Part shown: piece after piece, positions 35,760 to 49,329 of the stretch | How the letters are laid out: every line of letters begins with the position of its first letter | How positions within the stretch are numbered: position 1 is the first letter of the stretch | Source of the DNA: Mangifera indica | Taxonomy: Eukaryota; Streptophyta; Magnoliopsida; Sapindales; Anacardiaceae | Direction: 5' to 3' | NCBI RefSeq assembly: GCF_011075055.1 | Contig: NC_058137.1 | Span: 12,757,463-12,821,462, forward strand | DNA length: 64,000 nt | Notes under the pieces: generated by a model | What the model saw: the letters and a program-made list of their open reading frames with translations, nothing else | What the model was told of the DNA's origin: nothing | Database searches by the model: none | Made by a program: the position numbers and the translations under genes

Positions 35760-36795
35760 TGTTGGAATCTATGAGCCCTAATCATTAGTTGAATTGGACT
35801 ATTTTTGCATGGCTCACATAAAAACTTGGTCTAACTTTAAGAGGGAGTCAAATATAGGTTTGAAAGGTTTGAAATATGTATGCCTTGGCTAGAATTTTAT
35901 TTGCCCTAATTTTAGGAGTTGGTTGGGTAACCCTTGTACATTTCTTTTGGTTTATAAATGTAACTCTTAGGATACTACGTTAAGAGAGGATAGAGAACAT
36001 AATTTGGATTTCTTTGGTGTTCTTCATTCCATCATGTTTGGCTAAGTTCTTTAGTTCGATTCTAAGGAACTTCATTCTGGTTAATAAAATTATGAGACTT
36101 TGTTTGTAATCTTATTTACTTTTCTATTCAAATATCGTTGTTTCTTTATTTTACATGTTAATGATTGCATGATTTATCTAATTAAGAGGCCAATTAATTG
36201 ATTAAATTGTGTGGCCTATAACTAAATTGAATCCATAATCCATAATTGTCATGATGTTTAGTTGGAGTAGCAAGCAACAATAATTATGATCCAATTTTTT
36301 GGTGGTTGTTTAAAATAGACATAAAATGAATTAAATAATTTGATGCTTGTTCAATTTTTGTTTATCTTTAACTCTGGCTTGGTTCATAATGCTATTGATA
36401 AATTCATAAGGATTGCTTAATATCGACTAATTTATTGATAAAAATTAATTTATGTGTTGGGCTCAAATTAACAAAATTAGGGAAGGTGTAGATTGCGTGG
36501 CTTTGTTAATCTAAGGTTAAATATTTGAATTAAAAAAATTTTTATATATTAGAGGTCAGTAATCATTTTGCAACCATGGTAATTTCCTTTAACTCAAGAT
36601 TATCTTTAATTGAATCTTTATTACACAATTCAATTTTTAATTTTTTTTTCTTTTTGTCTATCATCTCACAGAAGTAAGCCCCTTTTCCTTTTTTGTTAGT
36701 TATTTGTGAATTTAATTAATTACTCTCTGTGGATCGACCTTTACTTGCCACAACTACTAATTGTAAGTAAAGAAATTTAATTTTTGGTTACATTC
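35760..36795 (+). repeat. Probable LTR of an unidentified retroelement
   Basis: It starts TGTTGGAATC directly after the gypsy relic. Near its end it has GTGGATCGACCTTTACTTGCC, a phrase often found at the ends of Ty3/gypsy LTRs of the Tat/Athila type. No partner LTR was found in the window, so this is a tentative call. No gene. Confidence 0.35.
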
Positions 36796-36834
36796 GACAC
36801 ATATCCCCCAACTAGAGAATATCCTTATAGATGG

Positions 36835-37618
36835 TTATAGAGGATGAAATAGATGAAGATGAAGATGTAAACAAGCATCATACATGGTAAAATAGAAGGA
36901 ATCATGAAATGCAATCTCAAAAGGAGAAAGATGAAAAAATTACTTACTTTTTTGCCTCCTATAGAAAATAGGATGATGGAATAAAGCTCTTCACTTAAAG
37001 AACCTCTAAAAAGTTGCACTTTCAAGCTTTCTTTCAACCTTGGCCAAGAGACACATAAGAGATAGAGGAAAGAGCTTTTGTTTTATTTAATGAGAGAAAG
37101 GATTTTAAAAAATTAACTAGGTTAATTCAAATGAACTAAAATCCACCCTTTTATAATGGTAGGCCAAAATGTAATTTGTTAATTCTCTTTTTTCCCAACA
37201 AATTCCCAATTTATGGAATTGACATGCATGTATATTAATTATATACTTTAGACATCCTAGTTTCATCTCACCAACATTTTAACCTTTAAAATGTTATCTT
37301 TGTCCCCCCGTATAACATTTATATGAATATTATTGTCCTTCAAAAGGTGCTGACTAACCCTAGATAATCAATCCTTACTCTTGAAAGCTTGGTTTTATTG
37401 GTATGACCTTATGCGTTCACTATGACATAGTCGTGAATCTCTCTTCCGATGATTTGAAAAGTATCCAAAAACCCAATGATTAGCAATGTGTCATAGCCTC
37501 TAAACCACAATAAAGAAATACTCTATCGAACTTAATATCCCCAATTGTACATTCTATGTAGGTAATATCCTCCTATTGTTAAATCTATTGGATCATCAAT
37601 CGTATCATCAAAACCCTA
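36835..37618 (-). repeat. Partial LTR of the 39907-type copia family
   Basis: It is similar in the same orientation to 39990-40700 and 44300-44960, including the TAGGATGATGG block, the AAGACCTC/AGAACCTC block and the CCTTTTATAATGG-AGG block. It lacks the rest of the 1.5-kb LTR and has no internal region attached, so it is a truncated solo LTR. Confidence 0.7.
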
Positions 37619-37895
37619 TGTTGGATCCTTATGAGTTTTGATTATGCCAAAATTAAGTTTAAAGTTGTTAATAAATGTTTATTGAGCTAATTAAGTCTAT
37701 GGTATAAAATTCCTATGACCAAAATATAAGCAAAATATAGATATTTAATTTTTTAGGTATAGGACGCTTATCCCAATTGGGATGTTGATCCCCTTGCTCA
37801 TCCCATGCCTGTCCTTAAAAGTCTAAAGCTCCCAAAATTTTTGCTAAATAGATAGGGATGTTTGTCCTTAATCAAAGGACTTTCGTTTTACATAT
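37619..37895 (+). repeat. SIRE-like LTR start fragment
   Basis: TGTTGGATCCTTATGAGTTTTGATTATG and the following bases resemble the first part of the LTR at 29259. It is cut at about 37895 by the next LTR fragment. Confidence 0.5.
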
Positions 37896-39906
37896 AATCG
37901 TGATGAGATTATCATAGTGTTGAGCGACTCCACTAAAAGGTAGTGATAGTTCTCACGTGTTGAAACTATTTACTAACGGCTTAGTGTAACAAATGGGTGC
38001 ATATTGTATATGTGTTTATCAAATTGACCTCACCAAAAGATATTCATATAGATGGTTGCTTCAATATTTATGGAATAAATCCTCTGAACATTATGGTTGC
38101 ATGTGATTCTTTGACTTGAGGTTGCCAGACTATTTTTGTAAGGATTGATATGGTTTGACACTATCTAATGTTTCATCGTAATAGAGGTATCAAAAAGATA
38201 GTAAACAACCATATTATAAGATACATAGACGCTCTGGTTGATTAATAAAAGATTCGTTACTCTTGAGAACAGGAAAAATATCTCATATACGAATGTTGAA
38301 GGGTATTTATGACTGCTTATATATGTGGCCACACTGGGATAAGGTTGTAGCCTAATTCGTATAAATCATTAATGTATATCACCTTGTATCGAGGAACTAT
38401 TGAGATAAATATATTTCTATGTCTTAGCCTCAAAAGATATCTATTGATGAAGGGATTGAATTGCATGTAACTATGATGTTATAAAAGCTTACGGAGATAT
38501 TTACTGACACATTGTTGTCTAAGTGGCCATGATGTTTTGCTAGTAGCCAATCTTGGTTTGCGTCAAAATTCAACCTAAGTTTAGGCATTATTAGTTCGAT
38601 AGAAAGCTTATGAGTCACACGTATTAAAGGTTAATATGAACTAAAAGATGAGGATTGTTTGATGACAATCTTGAGATCATGGAAAAAAAGAAACATATAG
38701 ATGTGTTTTGACTAGAATCATTTGGTGTATTCAGTGCCATATGGCATCGTGCAAATGCACTATATAGTTTTGGCTAGACCTACTTAAGAGTCCAACCAAG
38801 CAAGGTAAATGATAGATTTAAGTTAACTTGTTAAGTTAGCTCATACAAAGATTCTTCAAATTTTGTGTTTGATAGAAAGTTTAGGTTAAGTTGGAATCCT
38901 AATTTAATTAGGATTCTTATGCATTAAAACCTTCAATAAATTCAAAGTCCTTGTTTGATAGAAAGTTTATATTGAGTTGGAATCCTAATTTGATTAGGAT
39001 TCTTATGCATTAAAACTTTCAATAAATTAAAAGTCTTAATTTAATAAGAACTAGTAGACACCTTATCACCTAAGTAGTTAGAGTCCTAACTAACTTAGGA
39101 TTCATGAACACCTTATAAATAAAGGTGCTTAGTTTGAGTCAAAAATTTTTTAACACAACAATCCTAAACACATATCTCTATGTCTAGAATCTTGTTGATG
39201 CAAGTTTCCATTGTCATAATCTAATTTCCAAGGTCCAGTGGATAGAAGCCCTAACAGCCTTCTTTTTGGATCGTCTGCCATTCGTGCTTAGTGTGGATAC
39301 TAAGGTTTTTCCTCAAGAAGGTTAGATAACGATCTTTATATATCCATGTGAAGTTTTGAAGGAGCCAACAATGCAGGTATAATTTCTAAATGCCCTATGT
39401 CTGTTCAACATGTTCATGAATCTATGCATTAAAATAGGTATCCTAGATGGGTTTTAGGAACTTTAATACTTTTAAAAATTTTTAATTCTGTTACACTGTT
39501 AGTTAATGGCATTCTAAAACCTTACAATGGTATCAAAGCCACTGTTTAAGCATGCTTTCATGAAAATATACCTACAAATTTTGGCTATTTTTTATATGTT
39601 GTTGCATGTTATTGATAAATAATCAAAATAATAAAATTATTAAATTGATTTGCAAATGTGTTGTTGTGTGATTTATTGAGTTCAAGAACAATGTAAAGAT
39701 ATGTTAAATTTATTGAGTGATTATTCCTAGGAGTTTAAATGTTGATGCATCATTAAATTTAAGGTTGATAGTCAGCTTGTCATGTGAGCATGGTTTACGC
39801 GCCACCGTTGCTCACATGATGATTAGCTTGCCTTTGCATATGGCTCTTGGATTTCTCATTGCTGGAAAGCCCAGAAACTGAGGCTCGAAACATCACTCTG
39901 GACAAC
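37896..39906 (+). mobile_element. Copia 5' LTR (truncated) and leader
   Basis: The LTR (37896-39526) matches 19296-20411 and ends CTTACA. A well-kept primer-binding site TGGTATCAAAGCC (39528-39540) and about 370 bp of leader follow, matching the reversed 25260-25630. The first 260 bp of the LTR are missing and the element stops where the 39907 element begins. Confidence 0.75.
38871..39042 (+). repeat. 86-bp tandem duplication inside LTR
   Basis: GATAGAAAGTTTA starts at 38871 and again at 38957. Both copies continue through GTTGGAATCCTAATTT and ATTAGGATTCTTATGC with few mismatches. It is absent from the LTR at 19038-20411. Confidence 0.85.
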
Positions 39907-41442
39907 TGGTGAAAGATTGGATGAAAAGAATAGATATAAAACAAACATGCATGTCAAGAAAGAAACAATCAAAACACACATTTGCAAACGGGAGAAAGGA
40001 TAAACATTTTACTTATTCATTTGCCTCCTATATGGATATAGGATGATGGAAGTGAGTCTTCCACTTGCAAGACCTCCAACAGAAAGTCCACCACCAAGTC
40101 TTGGCCAAATATGCAAAAGAGAAGAGAAAGAGTTTGCAACTTTAGTAAGAGAGTTTTCCTTTTAAAATGGACTAATTCATTCTTGAATGAACTAACTTTA
40201 TTCTTTTATAATGGTAGTTATTTGTAGTTTTCTAAAATTATACTTTTGGCCCATCATAATGTTGGTTTAAAGATTTCTCATGCATATATGTATCTAACAT
40301 ATTTTAGCCATATCAATTCCATCTCACTAACACCTTAAGTTTTAAGATGTTATTTTTGCACTCATATAACATTTTATATGATTCTTATTATCCTACGGAA
40401 GGTGTTAGCCAACCTGGATAATTAATTCTCCCTCTTGAAAGTTTGGTTTATTAGTGTGACTTTTTAGGTTTATTGTGGCATAACCTTGAGTCCTTTTTTG
40501 GATGATCCGAAAAGGTATCCAGAAACTTAATGATTATGGTAAACATCTAATAATGTGTTATAGTCTCTGAACCATGATGAAGAAATACTCCATTGAACCA
40601 AATATCTCTAATCATACGTTCTATGTAGATAATGTCTTTCCTTTGTTCAATCTAGATTGATTTTGAACTCATGGATTGTTAAAGTCCTAATGTCAATTCT
40701 TTACGAGTCATCGACTTAAATATTCAGAACACATCATCACGAACATCCTTTAGATGACTTACATTATACTCTATCCAGAGATTTCAATTTCTAATATTTA
40801 TCAATGTTCGCCTTAAAACTCATATCTAGATTGAATCAATGGATATTCAAAATCTAATACTTTTCGAGTCAATGGATCCCATCTTGATCATCATTTGTTT
40901 CCATATACAAATAACACATGACCAATATGGTTTCTCATATAGAATGTAGTTAACCCTACATTCATATGTATTGGATCAGAACATGATGTCTTAAATCAAA
41001 GGATTACTTTGTACACTAATATGATCATATGATAAGTCATTGACTACGATTTACTGACCATGCAACTTATCATTATTGGTCATGTTCAATAAACAGTTTT
41101 CTAACTATTAATCCATACTAATACTTTAATAACATTACCATCATTGTTACCTGCACTAATGTCATCTCATGACATTCGACGGAAATATTCGGTATGCCTA
41201 CTATGTGTACAATTGCCTAAATTATATCACATCTGTAATGAACAATTCGATTCAGTTTATACTAATTGAGTTATCTGAACAGTTCATAACACATACTTTA
41301 TATTATCGCAAAATAAAGGAAATAATTTATGCATATAAACAAAAGAACTACTTCTTTATTAATAAATTATTTAGAAGATTATATACTAGATAAAATGCCT
41401 TGAAATTGACAACATGAATGATTTCTAGCGCATACACTAACA
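39907..41442 (-). repeat. 3' LTR of deletion-derivative copia element
   Basis: On the - strand it starts TGTTAGTGTATGCGC right after the purine tract. It aligns along its length with 44211-45742. No gene. Confidence 0.8.
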
Positions 41443-41469
41443 AAACTCCCACTTGCATTAGAGTCATTC

Positions 41470-42030
41470 ACTATTGTATTGCATTCTCATCTTCTCAAGA
41501 TAATGGTCTAGTTGCTTTAATATCATCGCCTCAGTTAGTGGATCAGCAACATTTTTTATTAACGATGTTTTCTAAATTACGATATCTCTAATTCCATTGA
41601 ATTCTTTAAAAAAGTGATATTTTTGCTGAATATGTCTGGACTTCTAATGCTCTCTTGGTTCCTTTGCATGTACAATAGCATTAGTATTATAAAAAAATAT
41701 GGTTATCGGATAAGCCATGTTTGGAACCATACTAAGTTTAGATACAAACTTGCGCAAGCATACAATTTCTTTTGTAGCTTCTGAAGTAGCAATATATTTA
41801 GCTTCTATAGTGGAGTCAATTGTGGTTGATTTTCTAGAACTCTTCCTACTAACCACATTACCTTCCTCATCGAAGGCATCTAGAGCTATCTCAATAGGAA
41901 GTGGTGCTTCCAAGACATAGCCAATCTTTTCGAAGTCTACTACTATTCAAAGATTTTTAACCAATCCTTGAAGTTTGGTCCAGTCAAAATATTATTATCC
42001 AAGATCCTTAGGAGTACGTTGTTGGCCATT
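41470..42030 (-). pseudogene. Copia gag start fused to RNase H end
   Basis: On the - strand the frame opens MANNVLLRILDNNILTGPN near 42030, the copia gag start. In the open stretch 41913-41644 it passes within one frame from the gag block EAPLPIEIALDAFDEE to RNase H blocks (SRKSSRKSTTIDSTIEAKY, SEATKEIVCLRKF, NTNAIVHAKEP). The polyprotein C-terminus follows with stops (NVADPLTEA-like near 41540). About 3-4 kb of gag, protease, integrase and RT has been deleted and the two ends joined. Confidence 0.8.
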
Positions 42031-42039
42031 TTTTGAATA

Positions 42040-44197
42040 TATCACAATTAATATTGCAAAGAGAAATAGTTTTATTAGTGACTCAAATATGTGAATTTAA
42101 ACCCTTTATTGCATTATCTCATTAGCCTCTACTATTTTATTTGAATCTTGCATTCCTTTGAACAAGATCTAGAAATTTCGTTAGATAAAATATCTAGTGG
42201 AAAATTGAATTCTTATTTTAACGTAATTAATTTCATATAATAGAAATTTTGTTTAATTACATTTAATAAGAAGGGAACCGTTTCTGTTTATATCTTTATA
42301 TAAGACTCAATTCATTTTTAATGCCCTTCGCTTTGGATACCTCATAGAATAGAAAGTTTGATACTTTCAGCTAGTTAAATTTGAACCATCATGTTTCTCG
42401 AAATGGCATTCTCGTCATATCCTCATATAATAAAATTTTGGGCATGATGTAAATAACAATCCAAGAACAAGATAAATTTAATTGCATGACATAAATTTCA
42501 TATCTCTCATATAATAGAATTCTTAGGATATTAAAATTTATGTTATAGAATTTAATTATCCTATGATGGTAGACATAGATTTAATAATTTTAATTAGAGA
42601 TATTTAGGTTTAGTTTAATATTTAACCAAGTTCAATTTGCATAACATACATACATCACATATATTTATAATATAAATCATGGTGGGATGATCATGGGGTT
42701 TTTGAAATTATAACCTAATGAAAAACTATTCACCTAGGTCTAAGTCTTCATTTACATCACTTTCGAGTTCTCGTTCATCTACTCTGATTACATGTGAAAC
42801 TTAGGCACACAAGCCCAAAAATCTGAAAAATATAATTAAATTACATTAATTAAATAGGATGAGGCTATTTAATACAAATCTCTTAATAAAAGAATATTAC
42901 AACCTAATTATTTAAACTTTAGAAAATGACAAATTACACCCATGATCATCCCTAAATAATCCATCCATCCAACTAAATGAATATTTAATACAAAATATGA
43001 ACTCATTCACATCCAATTAAATATTAATTCATAAAATTTGATCTAACAAAAAATAATAAATAACATGCAATGATAGTTGTTTCTATGTAATATTAAAAAA
43101 ATTATATTTACTATCATATTAATTCATACCAACTATCACACTCAATTACCATTAAGAGCTAGTTGATATTTGTGCATGATATCATTACCTGATCAACAAT
43201 AAACAAAGCAAAACAGCATATGCATCATTTCACATACCTTTTAAATTGTTTAATTTAATGTCAACATTAAATCATATCTTAACACCTAATTATCATTAGT
43301 GCAAGTTGACATGCACGTAAAATTTAACTATTCAATGAAATTAAACTAAAGTAAACACTAATCATACATGGTCATTTAAACAAATTATGTCTATTCCCTC
43401 AACTTGCATCATAACCTTTATTGATCATTTGAAACTACATTAATCACATATGTAATTATCTTCATCTAGGTACTTTAATCAACATTAAAACATCACTTAG
43501 CATATCCAAATGAAAATTTGAAAAATCCAGAATTCTTAGTTTGGACTAAAAATGACATATATGCTCACAAACTAATGTATTATCATACTTTAATGCCTCT
43601 AATGCATACAACATATTTGCATGCCTCTAATACATGAATTCTATGTCCAATACATAAAGTTTCATCAAAGAGATAAGACCAAGTACATCACATACACATG
43701 GAGGCCAAAGCATGTAACATATCCCTTAAGCTTCCTTTTGATTTCTTAAGCTAAATCACATAACGAGCTACACATGCATGCCCCTAAAATCATATCATTT
43801 ATACATCAAGCACAAAATGAACTCAAAACAAAATGTATATCATAGCATACATGGTTGCCATGACATGCATCCTTATTTTGTTAATCAAAATTCAATCTAC
43901 AAGGCAAAAAGCACATGCATGTAAAACATTAGCAAAAACACATATATCATATGAATACTTCATCATGTATATGTCATGTATTACATGTTCTTCATCTTAA
44001 AATCACAAGAACATGAAAAGAAAATCAAGAACCCAGGCAAGATGGTCCAACCGAGACATTCAAGAGAAGATTATGCTTGGAAATAAAAATTTCAAGGCAA
44101 AACTAGCACATGCAAGCATATATGTGATACCAATACATATTTTAATGCATTTTAAACATAAATTTAGCTTAAAAAAGACATGCAAGGAACTTTTCTA
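42040..44197 (-). other. Long leader of deletion-derivative copia element
   Basis: About 2.1 kb of AT-rich DNA without a recognisable coding region. The part next to gag (42060-42480) matches 11990-12480 of the copia element in copy B. A 61-codon frame at 44013 has no known domain. Confidence 0.6.
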
Positions 44198-44209
44198 GCT
44201 CTGATACCA
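44198..44209 (-). other. Primer-binding site (initiator tRNA-Met type)
   Basis: The - strand reads TGGTATCAGAGC, the exact standard plant copia primer-binding site, next to the 5' LTR end. Confidence 0.85.
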
Positions 44210-44210
44210 T

Positions 44211-45742
44211 TTAGAAAGAAAAATTATGAAGAAGAAGAAGATGCAAAAAAGACATGCATGCTTAAGAGAGAAAGAACTAAGCATAAATTAACAAATGAGA
44301 AGAGTTAGAGATTTTTACCTACTCCTTTGCCTTCTATAGATATAGGATGATGGATTTTAGTTCTCAAAATGTAAGATCTCTAAAAGACGTCCACTTCTAA
44401 GCAAATTCTTCACTTGGCTAACACGAAGAGGAAAGAAAGAGAGATTGTATTTTGTTTTGTAAGAGAAGAAGAAGTGTAAAAATGAGATTAGTTCATTTAA
44501 ATGAACTAAAAAGCCTCCTTTTATAATGGTGGCCTTTTCTCTATTTCAAAATTCTCGTTTGGCCCACTAATCTTTTAATTTAAAGATTTGCCATGAATGT
44601 GTATCTTTTATATACTTTAGTCACATTTATTCTATCTCATTAACACCTTAACTTTTATGATGTTACCTTCACACCCATATAACTTTTATATAAATTTTTT
44701 ATTATCCTTCGAAAAGTGCTAGCTAACCCTGAATAATTAATTTTGCCTTTTTAAAGTTTGGTTTATTGGTGTAACCTTTTATGTTCACCGTGACGTAGTT
44801 GTGAGCCACCTTTCAAATGATTCAAAAGTGCATGTAGAAACTCAACAACTATGGTAACATCTAGCAATGTGCCATAACCCTTAAACATCTAGCAATTTTA
44901 CATTTCATGTTAATGATATATTTCCATTGTCTAATCCAAATTGATTTCGATCTCATGGATCGTTAGAGCCCTAATTTCAATTATATATGAATCATTGATT
45001 TAAATATTTGAAACACATCATAATGAACATCCTTCACATGACTTACATTATACTCTAACCAAAGATTCAATTTCTAATATTTATCGATATTTGCTTTGAA
45101 ACTTAAATTTGGGTCGAATCAATGGATATTTAAAACCCAATACTTTTTGATTTAATAGATCTTATCTTGACCATCATTCTTTTCCATATAAAAATAACAC
45201 ATGATCAATATAGTTTTTCTTATGGGATGTAATTAATCTCATATTTATACACCATATGAATCACACGTATCCACTTCAAATCTGACCATGATGTCTTAAG
45301 TCAAAGGATTACTTCATACGTTAGTACAATCTCACGATAACTTATTGACTATGATTTAATGATCATGTGACTTATCGTTATTGGTCATATTGGAAAAATG
45401 GTTGATCCATACCAATACTTTAATGTCATGACCATCATCGTTACCCATACTAATGTAATCTCATGGCATTCAATAGAGGTATTCGATATGCTTACTATGT
45501 GATATAATTACACAAGTTATGTCACATTCGTAGAAAACAATTCAATGACTCACTTTTGAGTATTAAGTGAGTGATTCGGATAGTTCACATACTTACTTTG
45601 CATCATCACAAATAAAGAAAACAATTTATTCATATGAACAAAAGGACTGCTTCTTTTATTAATAAGCCATGATAAGTGTACATATAAGATTAAATGCCTT
45701 AAAACTAACAACACAAATGGTTTCTAAGACATACACTAACTA
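44211..45742 (-). repeat. 5' LTR of deletion-derivative copia element
   Basis: It pairs with 39907-41442. The outer end reads TAGTTAGTG on the - strand, so the terminal TG has mutated to TA. Confidence 0.8.
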
Positions 45743-47177
45743 TTGCACTTTAGGAATTATTATTCATAATCCTTAAATGATGAACATTCTAGAAAATAAA
45801 GATTATGAGAGTTTGATCATCCCGCTTTCTTATGGGAGTCTAATAACCCAATTCCAAGGATGTGGAAAGGAGAAAATCTTAACAGAAATTTGAGGTAAGT
45901 GGGGTTTGTACTTAACTCTATCTCAAAAAGGTGATCCTGAGGAGTTTATGTGATTATATTGATGATGATTATTAGAATTGAGGTAGAATTGATTATGTCA
46001 ATTGATTAAACAAAGATGAATGGTCATTCACTTTTACATGGCATGATATTTGAATAACCTTGCCCTAATGTTCGTGATTAAAATAGTGCCATAACAAGGT
46101 ATTAGTTAAACCTTGCCCTAATGTGCATATGTTTAAGGCAAAATTGAGGAAATAGAAGAAAACTAGGCTAGAGATTTAAATGTTGTCCTAAGTGACAGTA
46201 CAACAATCTCAAGTACGTAGTAATACCCTACATGCCTAAGAGTTATGCTACAGTATGACACAAGATATATTTTTAAGTGGAACCAAGAACAAGCTAACTT
46301 TAGTAAAGACTCCATATGTATGCATGCTAGACATCACAGGATTGCTATAAGGGGTCATTGTGAGTATACGTTCTCTACCTACCCACAATAGGGTAGTTGA
46401 TCATAGTGGAGCCTAGTTGACATACATTTTGGTGTAGTGAAATAGAGAAATAGCTGACATGGACAAGGTGTTAAATCCTTATATTCAATTTGGATCGATC
46501 AGCCTAGTATATAATTTTAGTTACAATTTTCAAATTCAAATGCTTTCATTGAGTTCAATATGGTCACACCAAATGAAAATCCAAAAAGTGGTTCCTCAGT
46601 GACCTAACGGGAGATAGTTCGATCTGAGAGTTATGACATATGACCTAAATATTCCCTAGAGTATAACATGACCACAAAGTTGATATATGGAACCCGTTAA
46701 CATCCATAGAGGAGTTTAATGCTGACACTATATGACAGAGATATTAAACGTCAAGATTAAAGGCATTTTGAATAATTTAATAAAAGTTATTACTTGAGTC
46801 TCCTACTTACTGAGTGTTTCATCACTCACTCCCATACTTTTATATGTACAGATTCAAGTAATCATGACGACTGTAGGATGAGTGACGGTCAGAGGGCATT
46901 TTATTAGTTTTATTTTGTGATGACTTTATTCAGTCATTTATGTACCTGACAATATGTTATGACTCTTTTGGTTATGTTTTATGGTTTAATATATCTTTTG
47001 TATGCTTCTAATTTATTTTTGACAAGGGCATTTTAGTAATTTTTATAAGTTAATAATTAAGTTTATTCAAAGGTTTTTAAGAAGTTTATTACATGTTTTA
47101 AATTAAATGCATGCTCAAAATAGTCATTTGGTGACATTTTCCTCTACACCATGGTACTTGTAAAAAAAGGTGTTACA
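45743..47177 (-). repeat. Ty3/gypsy LTR, - orientation
   Basis: Its right end, read on the - strand, is TGTAACACC. The first 600 bp match the + fragment at 31326-31930, including a short inverted GAGTG/CACTC block near 46820. The left border is uncertain because it meets the copia LTR at 45742. No gene. Confidence 0.6.
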
Positions 47178-47417
47178 CATGCATGGAAGGGGCATCTATA
47201 CATGTGGGGAGGCATAATGGACAATAGGTTAGGATCCCTGTGATGTGGACCTTTGTACATAGATAGGGGTGGTAGAGAGTTAAGGGTTGACCACCTGTGC
47301 AAGGGATACCTAAGCTTAGAGGATAGCATAGGGAGATGTGAGCTCTAAACCCTAGCAATAGATGACTGAAGAGACCCTACTTAAAGTGTTTGGAAAGCAA
47401 GATGATATACCGATTGA
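47178..47417. other. Short spacer between opposed gypsy LTRs
   Basis: Relatively GC-rich 240 bp. Two overlapping 61-codon - strand frames (47329-47144, 47358-47173) have no known domain. Probably retroelement leader or flank. Confidence 0.35.
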
Positions 47418-49280
47418 TATAACACCCCTCTCTAGATACATACCCTTACCTGGAATATGCCCAAAGAAACATGCACAATTGGACTACTTAATTTAAAACT
47501 TTGTAATTTAATGCATGGTTATAAATTCTTAAACGTGCAAAGAGGTGCAATGTGAATAAAAACTGAAATACATCATTTATTAAAAAATCATAAATGTTTA
47601 AAGTCTAAAAACTTAATCTGAAGCTATTGTGCATAAATAAATCTCAAAATAACATAATGAAATGTTCATAATACGTGAATATAGATAAATCTAATTAAAA
47701 TGACTAATACGCCCCTTACTCTTATGTAATTACTTGTTAGACCATTGGCTCCCTTGCATGCCCTACTACGCATCTCTGCCTACAAAATAATAAAAAGAAA
47801 TGCATGAGTGAAAACACTCAATAAGTTGGTGACCTTTCTACACCGAGAATACTTATGATATTGATAAACCTAGCATTACAATTATAAATCTAAATATGAT
47901 TACAACTCGACACTCTCGTGCTCTGACATAGGCTAAACACAAATATTACTAAAACGTAAGTTGTAATCAACATAACTGATCCCTACCTAAAGTATAAGAA
48001 ACTTTGTATGTCATTATCTATCATATCCTGCACACATGTCATACGGCCTGTTAGGCTATCTATGTGGGACACTATAGTCATACAAAAAAAAAAATCTAGT
48101 AGTAGTCATTTCTTTTATCACATAAGTGAACGAGAACTGTTATCTAAACTCTTCTAGAATAACCCTTACTATGGGTACATATGGTGTATCCCAATGACTA
48201 TGTGAGGAAATATTTAAAAAGTTACAATCCTTACCATGCACACTTAAATAAATTGGGTGGCTATGCACCTTGATGTTGAGTATATGATGCATCTCATAGG
48301 TATCCAATCCTATTGTTTTCACTTATTTTACCACTAATGCACACAATTGGTGGCTATCTATATATAAACCACCTTGCCTAACATTTTTTATCTTTGACCC
48401 AAATCTAACTTGGTCAAGGTCTCATATCGTCTTCCACATAGTCGAGCACTATTTTTAGTTCTATCTAGCTTGTTTTTCTTACTAAAATCTCTTATTTTTT
48501 CCTCTTTTTTCTTCTTCCCTTTTATTGTGCTTAAACTAGGGATAAAATGGTCTTTTTTTTGAGTATATAGGTGTGTGCCTAGGGTGCACCCTCGTGTGCC
48601 TCCTTTTTTAGTGCAACATCCAATTTTGGAAAATCACACACAGATACGACTATGTATGTCTTTCCTTAGAACGAATATACAAAAATTATAGACTTTCCTA
48701 TTTTAAACTAAAGACACATAGACATGTATAAGGTCATGTGTCTTAATCTAAATATCATAAAAACTCATATATTTGCTAATTTTTCTAACTATCTTCCAAC
48801 GATATTTGCACATATCAAATTCATAGGACATCTCTTAGCATCCTAAGCTTACTTTAATCAACTAAACACATATATGAGGCCTAATCATCATAGGTCAATT
48901 AATGTTCGTGTAAATTTTCAATCTACATTTTAACCTCTCATTTATGGCAAAACCAAAATATTTTATCAATACAGAGATATAAATCTACATACAAGGGTCA
49001 TCATGGTGTGTGCGATTGGGGTAAAAATAAGGAGAGGGATTAGGTTAAATGTTTTTTTATTTTTGCCTGCTGGAATGATATACCGGTGTGTATAGATTCT
49101 ACATGAGCATGTGTCATGCTGCAAAACTAAGGTAATACCTGATCTTGCTAAAATCGTAATCTTATCTACTAAATTCAAATTTGTTGACAATACATGGTCA
49201 TGTATTACTCTGAAAAACATTTATTAGCTCAATTTAAAACAAGAAAAAAGATTAAAATGCCCTTAGGCTTACCTATAGGT
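47418..49280 (+). repeat. Ty3/gypsy LTR, + orientation
   Basis: It starts TATAACACCCC, a one-base decay of the usual TGTAACACCCC. It is the inverted partner of 31930-33729, matching over at least 1.5 kb. The right border is approximate. No gene. Confidence 0.65.
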
Positions 49281-49329
49281 ATTATAATTGAGCATGTTTA
49301 TTGTCATCATATTCTATTGACTCGATATC

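Larger units (their letters stand above)
39907..45742 (-). mobile_element. Deletion-derivative copia element with two 1.5-kb LTRs
   Basis: On the - strand it has a 5' LTR (45742-44211), a primer-binding site (TGGTATCAGAGC, + strand 44198-44209), a long leader (44197-42040), a fused gag/RNase H relic, a purine tract (AGTGGGAG just above 41442) and a 3' LTR (41442-39907). The internal part is only about 2.75 kb; protease, integrase and RT are gone. LTRs are about 1532 and 1536 bp and clearly diverged, so the insertion is old. The flanking five bases (acaac and ttgca) do not match, so no target-site duplication is visible. Confidence 0.85.

Noticed and set aside
39902..45747. Target-site duplication of the two-LTR copia element
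   Set aside because: The flanking five bases (acaac and ttgca) differ, so no duplication is claimed; the ends may have been lost or rearranged.
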